Source of the DNA: Geosiphon pyriformis
Taxonomy: Eukaryota; Glomeromycota; Glomeromycetes; Archaeosporales; Geosiphonaceae
Direction: 5' to 3'
Assembly: GCA_016748015.1 (NCBI GenBank)
Contig: JAAOMT010000659.1
Span: 124,001-188,000, forward strand
DNA: 64,000 bases
Each line of letters starts with the position of its first letter. Position 1 is the first letter of the stretch. Shown in pieces: positions 1 through 10,506 of this stretch. The position numbers and the translations under genes were made by a program. The notes under the pieces were generated by a model. It had not been told where the DNA came from. It saw only the letters and a list, made by a program, of their open reading frames with translations, and searched no databases.

Positions 1-828
1 TTTATAATAAGAATTTTAATTAGAAAAATAATTCTATTGATTATAAATAAAAAGTTGTTAATTTCTTTAATTAAAGTTTTTTTTATATTATTGGCTATAA
101 TAATAACTGTTTGGACAAATTTATTAATATTTTACTTAAATTGTTATATTAATTAGTAGATAATAATGCTTTTGGCAAATTTACTGTTTAAAATCAATCA
201 AATAGTTTTTCTTTTAATTTCTGTTTTTGTATACATAACAATAATTGCTTTTTGTTTTATAATAACTGTATTATTAAGCAAAAATAATGATTTGTTGGCT
301 TCAAATTCAAATAGAAAAATATCAAAAAGATTGGTATTTTTAGTAATTTTTGTAAATAGAATTGTGTGATTAGAAGAGTTTGGTTTTGTTGCTGCAATTT
401 TATTTTTAAAAAGTACAGTTTATTGAAAATTTGATTCTTTTAACATTGTAAAATAACTTAGTTGAGTATAATAATATGTGGGTCTTTGTTAAACTGAATT
501 TTAAAAAATTAATTAGTTGTTAAGATTAAATTTGTTGTTATTTATTATAAATTGGTTTTGTTAAATTAATTTTCAAACAAATATTTTATATTATTAAACA
601 AATAATAATTGTTGATATTATTGTTAAATCAATTATAAAGCAGATTAATAGTAATTGTTCTAATATTAAAATCTTAAAAAGTGATAAACAGATAATAAAA
701 ATTAATAATAGAATTACAATAGTAAAACATAATATTAATTATTTTTGTTTTGTTAATCTTGTTGTAATTTTTTACAGTCTTATTTTCAGTGTTCTGAAAT
801 TTTACAATAATAATAGTTTTAAAATTGG
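1..828. other. AT-rich stretch without recognisable gene
   Basis: All frames are broken by stops except a 67-codon hydrophobic frame at 166-369 (+), which is rich in Leu, Ile, Phe and Val, has no similarity I recognise and is expected by chance in DNA of this composition. I see nothing else supportable here. Confidence 0.6.
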
Positions 829-1756
829 TTGTTAGATAATGATAATATTACTTATAGAAAAAATACAAGAAAAAAAGTAAAAAAAACAAATAAAAAAATA
901 GACCAATAAGAGAATAGTACTTAGTAAATAAGCACAATATTAAAAAATTATAACATATTACTTAGCAATAGACACATTATTAATGAATTATAACATACTA
1001 TTCAGCAATGAGCACATTGTCAAAAAATTATGACATATTGTTTAGCAAAGAACATATTATCAAAAAAATGCAAAATCTTGTATAACAAGAATTATTTATA
1101 TATAATAAGAATGTTAGAAGCAGAAAAGACAGAATTGATCCAAAAAAATTAGTTAAAACTTATTAATTATTCAATATCTCTTCTTTTAAAAAGTAGTTTT
1201 TTATAACTTAAAGTAGAATTAAACCACATATTAATAAAATATTGATTATTATCTGAATTCATATTATCATTACTTGATTAAAAAATATTAATTAATTCCA
1301 TTCTATTAATACTCTATATTGATACAATTCAATACTTAATCACACTAAACCAATAGCTCTTGATAATACCTATTAATAGGATATTAATTTTTTATTTTTT
1401 TTTATTTTTTTTTATTTTTTTTTATTTAGTTTCTTTGTTGTTTGCTAATTAACTAAAGAGATTAAGTATTAAATAATTTGATGTCAAAAATAGCCTGGTA
1501 AAAAACCTGAAAATAAGAGTAGAAATTTAAAAATAGCTTACCAAAAGGGGATGACTATCAGAATAAACTGGTTATCACACTAAATAAAAAAATTCATGAA
1601 GAAATCATCAATTAAATTTCTGTTCATTATACAAAAAACTCAACCAAAATCTTTAGACTTCAAAAATCTTTAGAAATTACCAATACCAATAGCTATTGAG
1701 CATTCAATTACAGATTTGTTATTTGTTTCAACACTTCAAATAATCATCTGTAACAA
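829..1756. repeat. possible old solo LTR related to the gypsy LTRs at 12986 and 23114
   Basis: The order of motifs resembles the LTRs at 12986-14002 and 23114-24137: a tract of short repeats containing ATAACATA, then an AT-rich middle, then a phrase near AAACCAATAGCTCTTGAT, a long T-rich run (1388-1428), AATAGCCTGGTAAAA near 1490 and TAGCTTACCA near 1533. It begins near TGTTAG and ends near TGTAACA, like the TGTTA...TAACA termini of those LTRs. No matching target duplication is visible and sequence similarity is low, so this is a tentative reading of a diverged relative. Confidence 0.3.
919..1078. repeat. 40-bp tandem repeat, four imperfect copies
   Basis: Units at 919-959, 960-999, 1000-1039 and 1040-1078 each follow the pattern TTAGCAA...ACATATTATCAAAAAATTATAACATATT with substitutions. 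The unit is 40 or 41 bp. It lies where the related gypsy LTRs carry their own ATAACA-type short repeats, so it may be an LTR U3 repeat tract. Confidence 0.75.
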
Positions 1757-3003
1757 TAGATAGTTATTTTGATTGTATTATTAAAATAACTGGTATCTTT
1801 ATTGTTGCTGTTATTGTTAATTGATAAAATAATTCTTAATTTTCTTGGTTAATTAGTCAATTTTTTTTTTCTGTTAAGCTGGTTTTTCTAATTGTAAGAT
1901 TAATAAGTTTGGTATAGTTGGTTTTTTTTATAACTATTTTATAGACTTTTGTATATTGAATAGCAGTGGCTAAATTTTTTGAAATATGTGAATAAACTTT
2001 TCTAATGAATTTGTTTTTTAATCTAGTAATAAATTGAATCAAAATTTGAGTATTAGAGTAATAATCATTGGTTTCTAATTGGCAAATTTATTAAAATAGT
2101 TTATTAAAGAAGTTTATTAAACCTTTTAAAATAGATTATAATAAATTTAGAAAATTCTTGTTAAATATTTTAGAACCGATTTTAAAGAGTAATAAAGATA
2201 TTGTTATTAGTAAATTGTTTTAAAAAACATTTTTGAATGCTTGTTAGTTTTTAAAAAAGTTTGTTTAAATTTTTAAACTATTCTTTTACTGTTTTTTAAA
2301 GAATATATAGGATAACTTTTAGTATTCTTATTGCATTTTAACTATTAATATCTTCTGTTTTTGAGATTTTATCAAACTATTTTTGAAAATTAGTGTTAGC
2401 ATTTTGTTTTGTAAATTCAGTAATTTTTGCTATATAAATAATTGCTATTTTTTTTATATTCATGTTTTTAGTAGTTTTTTTCTTAGTAAATTCAGAAATG
2501 TTTTTATTATTGCTTGTATTGTCAAAGTAATTACTTTGGTTTTCTGCTATTAAGCAAATTGGTATTAATAAAGATTTGTTTAAGCTGTTATAATAGACTT
2601 TTTGATAATGTAAAGTTTTTTAATCTTAAAAAACAGTTAAATAATGAATTTAGTGCCTAAGCTTAAGCAAATAAAACTGAAAAAGATGTAATTAGAATTA
2701 ATAGTTTAAAACTAGCTTCTTGTTTAGGTGTTTACAAGTGTTGAAAAATTGTTTTTGGTGTATTAAATGTTGTATAAACTAGTAGAGTGTTTTTTATTTT
2801 GTTTTTTCAGTTTGTTTCAAATTCAAACTCAAATTCAAAAACAAATTTTAAGTCAACAAAATATTTTTTTTGCAAAACTTAATAATATTATAATTAAATT
2901 TTTCAAAATAAGTAGTAAAGTTTTTAGCATTAATATTTTTGAAGTTTCTATTTAAGTAATAGATAAGGTTTTCAAAAAACTTTTATTTAAGTTCTGTAAT
3001 ATA
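1757..3003. other. AT-rich stretch, nothing recognised
   Basis: Short open frames at 1857-2042 (-) and 2767-2955 (+) are low-complexity and lack recognisable motifs. The segment may be decayed transposon sequence, but no protein domain survives that I can read. Confidence 0.55.
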
Positions 3004-3136
3004 TATTTTTTTTTATTGCTTTAATAAGTGAAGTCCAAACGTCATCTAATACTATACACCATATAAATAATCTAAACTAGGAGCAAATTATGCGTTTTCT
3101 ACACGTAACCAGCCACTCAAACTAATCAAAACTACA

Positions 3137-6100
3137 CTACACACCTATATGAACAGAAACCAAGTCCCCAATACCCGAGAAAAATGAACATAGATTATAA
3201 AATTTGAAACTTATCTCAAATGCTTTAGCAATATCCAGCAACCTAACCACACCAGCTGAAAATGACATGGATAAACCAGAAATTGAGGTAGGAATAAAAC
3301 CATCACGTAGAATTAGCCCATTCTTGTTCATAAAAGCCTGGTGTTTGGCACAAACCAGCCAAATATTCTCTCTGAATACAAAACAAAACTCACAAATGAA
3401 ATTTACAACTTTTAATGTCACAACCTTAGAATTTTTAAAAACAAAACCAAACTTACAATACCAATCATTGAAAACAAAGCCTTTGTACAAAGCCAGACCA
3501 ACAGCAACATCAGAAACACAGGTGTGCAACAACTGCAAAATGCATGAAAAAAACCAAGATAAATCCAAACAATTCTCTTAAATGGATGCATAAGCATCTA
3601 ACAATTGAGCTCGATTTGTAGCATCAAACAGACAACAAAAAACATGGTCAGAGACCTCAATGTTATCACAGAATAAGCAAACCACACTGGGATAACACCT
3701 ATTATACAAATGTTTGCACACAGCAACCAGAAGCTGATGATAGAGGGTCTTTATAAAGTAAGTATGAAGGCCAGCCATATGCATACTAGTGAAATCAGTA
3801 GCCAAATGAGAATCCATGTGTTACATCATAGAGGACTTTGACCAATTGATATCAACACACAGACTATTTAGCATAACTCAGGAGCCCGATCTAATCTTCC
3901 AGCATACACAATAAACAGACTGGAAAACATTATGAATGAAGTGTCTAGAATTGCCAAAAACTGCAGTACTACCAGCCCTCAAAAATTTCTCACTAATTAA
4001 ATAGGACAGATGCCAGGCAAAGAGAGTAACATCCCTAGCAAGTGCATTAGCACACTCATTGCCCAAGATGCCCGAATGTTCCCTAACTTTAATCCAATTT
4101 ACACTTAAATTTTTTTGATGAATGACATCAGTAATATGACAACACTCAATCCAACACCAATTCCTGAAATCTGGATGAATCAAAAAAAATTCCGATTTGC
4201 ATACATCCAGAGTGACCTAGCTGTTTGAGAATAAATTGACTGTACAAAAAGAAGGAACACACTCAAGAGCCAAAGCAATGGCCTGCAGTTCTATCAGAGT
4301 GGAAGAAACCAGATCAGACATTCTTATGCTCAGATCCGAGTTAATGTCCTGAAAAAAAACTGCAGTATCAGCCTTTATATCAATAGTACTCAAACCACAC
4401 AGAGACCCATCCGTATACACAGAAAGGCAGGCCGCATCAGTGGCCAACAGATTATTACAAACAACACTAAAATCATGAGACTAATGAATATCAGAAACAG
4501 TACCACTATCCATAAGCAAAAAACACCCAGAAAGAAGAACATCACCCCCAAGAAAGTGAACAGAGAGATCAAACCAGAATAGAACTAGGCCACGAGAGTC
4601 CAGCCTCTTCCAACGCTTAAAGGTTTTCCAATCAAAAATGCCACCATTTTGGTCTCGCAGCTGCTCCACAAAAGCAATACCATAATGTTTGAGTGATAAG
4701 ACACACTTGAGAAAATATGGTTCACCAAGAACCATAGACATAGGGGTACCATCCCGAAAGTGAAAGGCACAGGCCAGAGAGTTGCCCAAAGATAAATTAC
4801 ACCCAGAGAAAATATGAACCACACCAGCCAAAAAGTTATTTAAAGAGTTCGCATCAACACATGCTGAAAATAGCAAAGGGTGGCGAGGACACCAATTAAA
4901 AACCTGGAGATCATGAGACTTATGAGAAAACAAACGACCCAAAATATCAATTGAGTTTGCAAAATCAATAACAGTTGCTGATTTATTCTCAGCTTGGATT
5001 TGTTCAAAAGTTTTTAAATTGTACAACAAAGGATAATAAAGCACATCATTGGGAAAATCAGATGGCAGTCTCAACTTTGACTTTAGGCCTTTGTGTATTA
5101 AGACATCCCATTTATTACACACACTAATAGAAATGAAACTAAACTGGGTCTTGTAGCTGATGATAGGAAACAGAACTGCAGACATCAAATATGTGAATTG
5201 TTTATCCGAAATCACTTTTCTCAAAACAAAATTCACAAAAAACCAAACATCTGAATAAGCCTTGGCCAAGCTAGGCTTAGACAAACTCTCAGTTGACAAG
5301 AAGATACTCAGATAATGATGAGATTCCTTCTTCTTCACGATTGAAATAGGCAATCCACTGATAGTAAGATGGGGATTTGTAATCTGACAATTGATAGGAA
5401 TAGCCACTGTTTTGTCATTATTTATAGAAATATCATTAAACCTGAAAAATTCATTAGCAACATCAAGAATGTGTTAAGTAGTGGCTTGGCTATTACCAAT
5501 CCATATTGTATTATCGACAAAAGCACCAGCAGCAAGAAATAAAATCAACCCAGCCTGAGAGTCTATTCAGCCAGTTTTAGAAACAAAATGGAAATTCAAC
5601 CTGTAACCACAAACATTCTCCTGTTTCTTGACTTCACACAAGAGTGAATTGTAAAATATGTGCCAAAGAAGAGACAAGAAGACTTCTCCTTGGTCCAACT
5701 CATCATGAACATAATACCCATCAATCAATCCGAAGTTTGTTATTACCCTATTGACATGACTATTGTAAATGCTATTAAAGAATCTTATAAACCTGTCACA
5801 CATCTTGATCCTGACCAGACTTCTCCTAAGATGTTCCCAACCAACCGAGTCATAAGCCTTATGCATGTCTTATAAAACCAGCCAAAGTTCCCTGTTCTTT
5901 TCTAGAGCATCCTTAACAACAAAACCAATGGCAAAAATAGGAGATTGTGTTGTTGTGCCTTTTAAAACCAAGAAGTTGTCCCCATGGAGAACATTAAAAG
6001 TGCTGCAAACTGAAGATATCCTGTCTAAAAGAATCTTAGAAAGAATTTTGCAGGCTGTTTCAATCAGAGCAATTGGATGGGTATTCATGAGAACACTCTC

Positions 6101-7824
6101 CCATTCATATGGCTTAGGTATTATTGAAACTCATGCATCCCTTCAAAGTCCAGGAACTGACTCACTAACTAAGTAAGAGTTCAAAAACACCAGAAGCATA
6201 TCTAAAACTGATTTGTCACAATGTTTCTACAATTTATTAGAAATACCAGAAAGACCAGTTGTCTTCTCATCAGAAAGATTTTTAACAACAGCAGACATCT
6301 CATCAAGACTAATCAAACACATAACACCTAAGAAAGCACCATTAAACACATAATCCAGAGGCTAAAATTGGCAAACCCAATTAGTGAAGAGATCAGATAC
6401 CATTCTATGTTTCCTGGTCTATTTCTTTATGATTTCATTTACCTTAAATTTAATCAGATTAGGCTCCAAAATCAATTCATTTCCTACAACCAGATGATCC
6501 AAAACAACCTTATGAAAAGGATGCTCCAACACACTCTTGATAATATAATCTTTGTCTAATTCAAAACTCTCTATCCTCCTAGCAATAACCTGCTTGATAT
6601 AAAACTCCTTAGCATGCTTGGATTCCAACAACTTGGCAGTACAGTATAATTTTCTTGCCTTGGCAAGCACAGAACAAATAAGATTAAAATTAGAACCTGA
6701 AAAAAAAAGAGACTTCACCACTAATGCACCAGTGGAATTGAACTTGTCTCACATTTTTAGCAATACAACAAAATTGCAACAAAAAACTAAACACAAGGCC
6801 TTGATCAGCTTGGAAACCAGCAACTCCAACTTATGAAACCTGGAAGACTTCTTGGTGAAATATTATCAAAATCCTTGAACCATTTCTTCTTAAATACACT
6901 ACCAGCCAAGAGAACCATGATCTTGCAAATAATGTCCCACATAGTGTCCAGATCCGAGAATCTCACAGTGAAACCAAATGCATCTGAAAACATAACAGCA
7001 TTAACAGCTGTATTATTCCTGAACTCAAACCACTTTACTTTATTGGCATTTCTGATGTCAAACTTCCAATGATTTCTATTTGCTTGTTTGCGAAGAGACA
7101 CCAACTGCATATCCAAAAGACCACCAAGACCCACAGACATGAAAACAGCATTGTGATCCATGTCAAAATGCTCACCAATCCCCAAAACCTCCTGATGCAC
7201 AATCACATTAACCAGAATTGGAGAAACAAACACAAAGTCAATTGTTTTCATGACATTCCTAGAGTTTGCCCAAATAGGCTCCTTAACAGCCAGGCTATTG
7301 ACCAAAGAGTTAACCAGTCTCAAATCAACACATTTATTGAAACTTGTACTTTTATGAGATCTATCCTCATTGAAGTCACCACCAAAGATGATAAAAGAAG
7401 ATTCATTGACAACCTTTACAATAAGAGAGTTGATGCTGCCAGCCTGAAAAAACTGAGCTACCAAAGAGGCACCAACGTAAAGCCCTAAAATTGATACCAA
7501 AAGTTTATTTTTAAAGAGCAGCTTGATAAACAGGAGCCAACCAGACACTTCTGAAATTTTGCTTACATGTCTCGCCAACAAAAAATTCATTACAATTACA
7601 ACACTAGCACCCAGATAACCAGATTCTAAACCTGAGGTAAACACCCACACACCATCAAATTTGTTGACAATCCAAGGGCAAACCTTCTCTTTTAGCTTCA
7701 ATTCCATAAAAATAGAAATTACATTGTCTATTTCCTTATGCCAATGAATGATATTATTCTGTTTTGCAGGATTGTTTATTCCTCTAACATTACAAGTCGC
7801 AATTTTCCAGATCATATCACTCAT
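3137..7824 (-). pseudogene. LINE-A ORF2 polyprotein (endonuclease, reverse transcriptase, RNase H), broken
   Basis: Read on the minus strand from the ATG at 7824. The APE-type endonuclease covers roughly 7824-7000: CNVRGINNP, MELKLKE with catalytic Glu, GGDFNEDRS, TIDFVFVSP, FDMDHNAV. The reverse transcriptase covers roughly 6720-4700, with DMHKAYDSVGWEHL near 5866 and the catalytic motif as FVDN (5510-5521) instead of xxDD. RNase H covers roughly 4447-3878: YTDGS and the ELQAIALALE Glu are kept, but later acidic positions read FSNS and ECANA, Asn where Asp is expected. A C-terminal finger reads CLFCDNIEVSDHVFC (near 3670). The frame ends at 3137 after a Cys-poor tail. Frameshifts (e.g. between 6805 and 6721) and many stops make it non-functional. 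The usual product nicks target DNA and copies element RNA in place. Confidence 0.88.
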
Positions 7825-9612
7825 TAAGAAAGAAGAGAAATAGAAACTGAATCAGTATTGTCCATCTTAGCCAAAAGACTCATAACTGTAACTGAAAAAT
7901 TGTTCAATGTTTTTTCCATTTTTAAGATAACAGCAGGATCAAATACCACCACTTCTGCAGTAGTCTCACCACCAGTGGCCATATCCAAACCCTCATTTAT
8001 CACTATATCTGCCTCTTGATTCTGTCATGAAGAGGTCACAAATGGCTAACGTCCAGGACTAAGCTGGGAAATTATTGGCTCAGGTGTTCTCAACCTCTTA
8101 ACCAGTATGTCAACACACTTTGTAAGGCTGGCAAAACTGTGCTCAAGTGCGGCAAACCTATTATCTAATCCCAAAGACACTTGTGGAGTAGGCTTCATCT
8201 CCAAAGAAGAGCCATTTTTTGAAGAAATATTTTAACCAGAGAGAGGGGGGAAAGAAGACCTACTGACAACACTAGCCCATAAAGCATCATCAAAAGCAAC
8301 TGGTCGAGTGACAAAAGCTGAACATTTGGCATAAATAGTTGCCAGTCTACTTTTATCAGAGTCTGAAAGCATCTGATGTGACAGCCTACCAGAAAACAAT
8401 TTTCTACCAATACCACAGTCCAAAAAAGTATGACCCAATCTTTCACACTTTGCACATGTAGCAAAACCAAGATAGGACCAACAAAGATGAGCACCTCTTA
8501 ATATGAGTGTAGTTTTCATGACAGCATCCAATGATTTGGCTGATTCAAAACAAACAATAGCACATCTGGCCTGAGCATATATAACCAGATAATAATTAAT
8601 CACACATGTTTTTCTACCTACAGAACCAATAAAGTCCCAGATGTCATGAGCATTTGTTTCCACAGGTAAAGTATAGAGCAATGCTCTATGAAAATCTCTT
8701 TTATCTCATGTAATCTTGTTCAAATCTGATTTAGCAATGTGTACCGCATCCTTCCCAATTAGGATAGACCATCTATTTGCCAAAAAATCAGCCTGAGATT
8801 GTTCTTTAAACTCAATAATTGCTTTTTGCCACAGTCCCACCAATTGCATTTTGATCAACTTAATTACACCAAATTCAGATAGTGCAGTGCACACAGCCTC
8901 AGCTGAAGTTCCAACAGGAATTTTCTTTAGTGCCACAGCTTAATCAGAATGCCCAAATGATTTTTTGAGATCAGTGTTCACCAAGATCTTCACATTAGTA
9001 ACCAACTTAGTAGCTTTTATTAAACTCAATTCAAAAGTAAATGTCACTCTGACAATTCCAGCAAATTTTGAGGGAGTAGAGACCCCCCCAAAACCATTGA
9101 TTCTTAAAAACAAATTTTTGACCACTTGAAGCTTTTCACAAGAGAATTTCCTAACCATCTTGTCCAACCCAATATCTAAAGCAAAAGATTTCTGAACAGA
9201 AACGTTGACCAAATTCTTCACAGGTGGTGGAAGCACCAGAGAGGCATCCAAAAGAACATTATTATCATCACTGCTTGGTAAGAAGTCAATTTTTCTCAAT
9301 GGTTTACCCAATGCCTTCTTGGTTTTGACTTTTGAGCCCATAGGTGTCTGATTATGATCTCCTCCAGCAAGAACACTACCTTCACTATAATTGAAACTGG
9401 TTTCCTCAACCAGACACTTCTCCTCCATATCAATACTCTTAGATTCAGTGATGTCACCAGTCTCTGAACCTCATGAGCAATTACTTTGGACTTTAAGACC
9501 AACATTTTTACCACCAGAACCATCTTCTAAAATGCTGCTTCTCCTTTTTTTTCCTTGGAAGAACAGATCTAAAACTATCACTAAAACCAAAAACTTTGGC
9601 AGCCTTTTTCAT
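7824..9612 (-). pseudogene. LINE-A ORF1 (RRM and CCHC zinc-knuckle RNA-binding protein), broken
   Basis: The start at 9612 (MKKAAKVFGF) is chosen because LINE-B has a matching MKKS... start at 28272. An 8-A run near 9545-9552 shifts the frame by one base. In-frame stops follow at 9471, 8940, 8706 and 8232, with further ones near 8045 and 8023. Between the stops one frame is maintained. It encodes an RRM-like segment (8936-8709: KKIPVGTSAEAV through WSILIGKDAVHI) and a zinc knuckle CAKCERLGHTFLDC (C-x2-C-x4-H-x4-C, near 8456-8415). The C-terminus has a heptad-like segment beginning MEKTLNN. ORF1 products of such LINEs bind element RNA. The terminal TAA shares its last base with the ORF2 ATG (TAATG). 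Confidence 0.85.
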
Positions 9613-9765
9613 GACAGTAATACTACAGCCAACAGTGGCCTTGTAGTCAAGAATAAAGGGTTTAGATTTATCATACTCAATTGTAAAAAACTTCTTTTAA
9701 AAAACTTTTGACTTTTTTTTTTAGGAATTTGGAACAAAGAAGAGAAAGAAGTTTTTTGTTATTTT

Positions 9766-9974
9766 TTATTCTGTAATATTGTAGTTTCTAAAAAGATAAT
9801 TGTTAATTTAATTTTTAATATACTGAAAAAATGTTTTTTTAAAAGCTGTAATTTTGTTTCGAATTTCAAATTGTTGTTTACAGTGAATGTAAATTAACTA
9901 ATAATACTCTAAAGTTGTAATGTTTAATATAATTACTATTTTAAAGTTATTATTTCTGTATTAATATATGAGAA
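9766..9974. other. short AT-rich spacer between LINE-A and repeat R
   Basis: No open frame, and no similarity to LINE-B or to the intact copy of repeat R that I can follow. It is presumably host or older flanking DNA. Confidence 0.4.
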
Positions 9975-10506
9975 AGCACCAAATATTACTAGAAATTTTT
10001 GGTCTTTTTTTTTTGAATATTGTTGATGTTATTGTTTTATTAATTTATAATTGTTAAAAGTAATTAAATCTCTAATAACTGAATTTATTTTCAAATTATT
10101 TTTTATAATTTAAACTACTGGACTTATAAATAAGATAGCTAATTCTATGTTAATTATTTATATAGTTACTTTGCAATAAAAGTCAACTTTTTTTTAGAAA
10201 TTTATTGTCTAAAATATGTAGTTATTTTGTTAAAAAAGTCAACTTTTCTATAAAAATTTCATCTGTAAGCTATCTTAATATATATAATAAGAAAAAAATA
10301 AAAATAAAAATAAAAAAAATATAAAGAAAAATAAATTTTGTTAAAGAAAACGTTTTTTCAGTTGAGGCCTAGAATTATTAATAAATTATTGAAATTAATA
10401 ACTAATTAATTTCAAAATATTAATTAGAATTTAGAGAATTTTAAGCAAAATACTTCTAAATTTTATTGTTTTTAATATAGTTTTTATTAGAATGATTTAT
10501 ATAAAT
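9975..10506. repeat. repeat R, left half (split copy)
   Basis: This stretch aligns by eye with 38030-38555. Shared blocks include TTTTTGGT followed by a long T-run and GAAT, two spaced copies of TAGTTA(T/C)TTTGC...AAAAGTCAACTTT, AGGCCTAGAATTA/AGGTCTAGAATTA, and a GATGATTTAT-like end. It stops abruptly at a T-run near 10507 where the 3' tail of LINE-B begins. The continuation of the repeat reappears at about 28430, on the far side of LINE-B. Confidence 0.72.

Larger units (their letters stand above)
3004..9765 (-). mobile_element. LINE-A: near full-length non-LTR retrotransposon, inactivated
   Basis: Read on the minus strand, the element has a 5' end near 9765, ORF1 (9612-7824), ORF2 (7824-3137) and a short 3' UTR ending at a T-run on the plus strand (3005-3016), which is the poly(A) tail. 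Domain order is RRM-like plus CCHC in ORF1, then apurinic endonuclease, reverse transcriptase, RNase H and a C-terminal CxxC...H..C finger in ORF2, as in RNase H-bearing two-ORF LINEs (I-like group). It is a close relative of LINE-B (28425 to 10507). The insert is less AT-rich than its surroundings. Stops and frameshifts show it cannot transpose by itself. The 5' boundary was set where LINE-A and LINE-B stop resembling each other. Confidence 0.88.

Noticed and set aside
919-1078. CRISPR-like array
   Set aside because: Repeat units are contiguous without unique spacers, and the DNA is eukaryotic.
3204-3581. 125-codon plus-strand frame opposite LINE-A ORF2
   Set aside because: Antisense shadow of the ORF2 C-terminus (3568-3137).
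9766-10506. Repeat R as the 5' UTR of LINE-A
   Set aside because: LINE-B, a close relative, has no such sequence joined to its own 5' end in the same order; the intact R copy at 38030 has no LINE ORF next to it.
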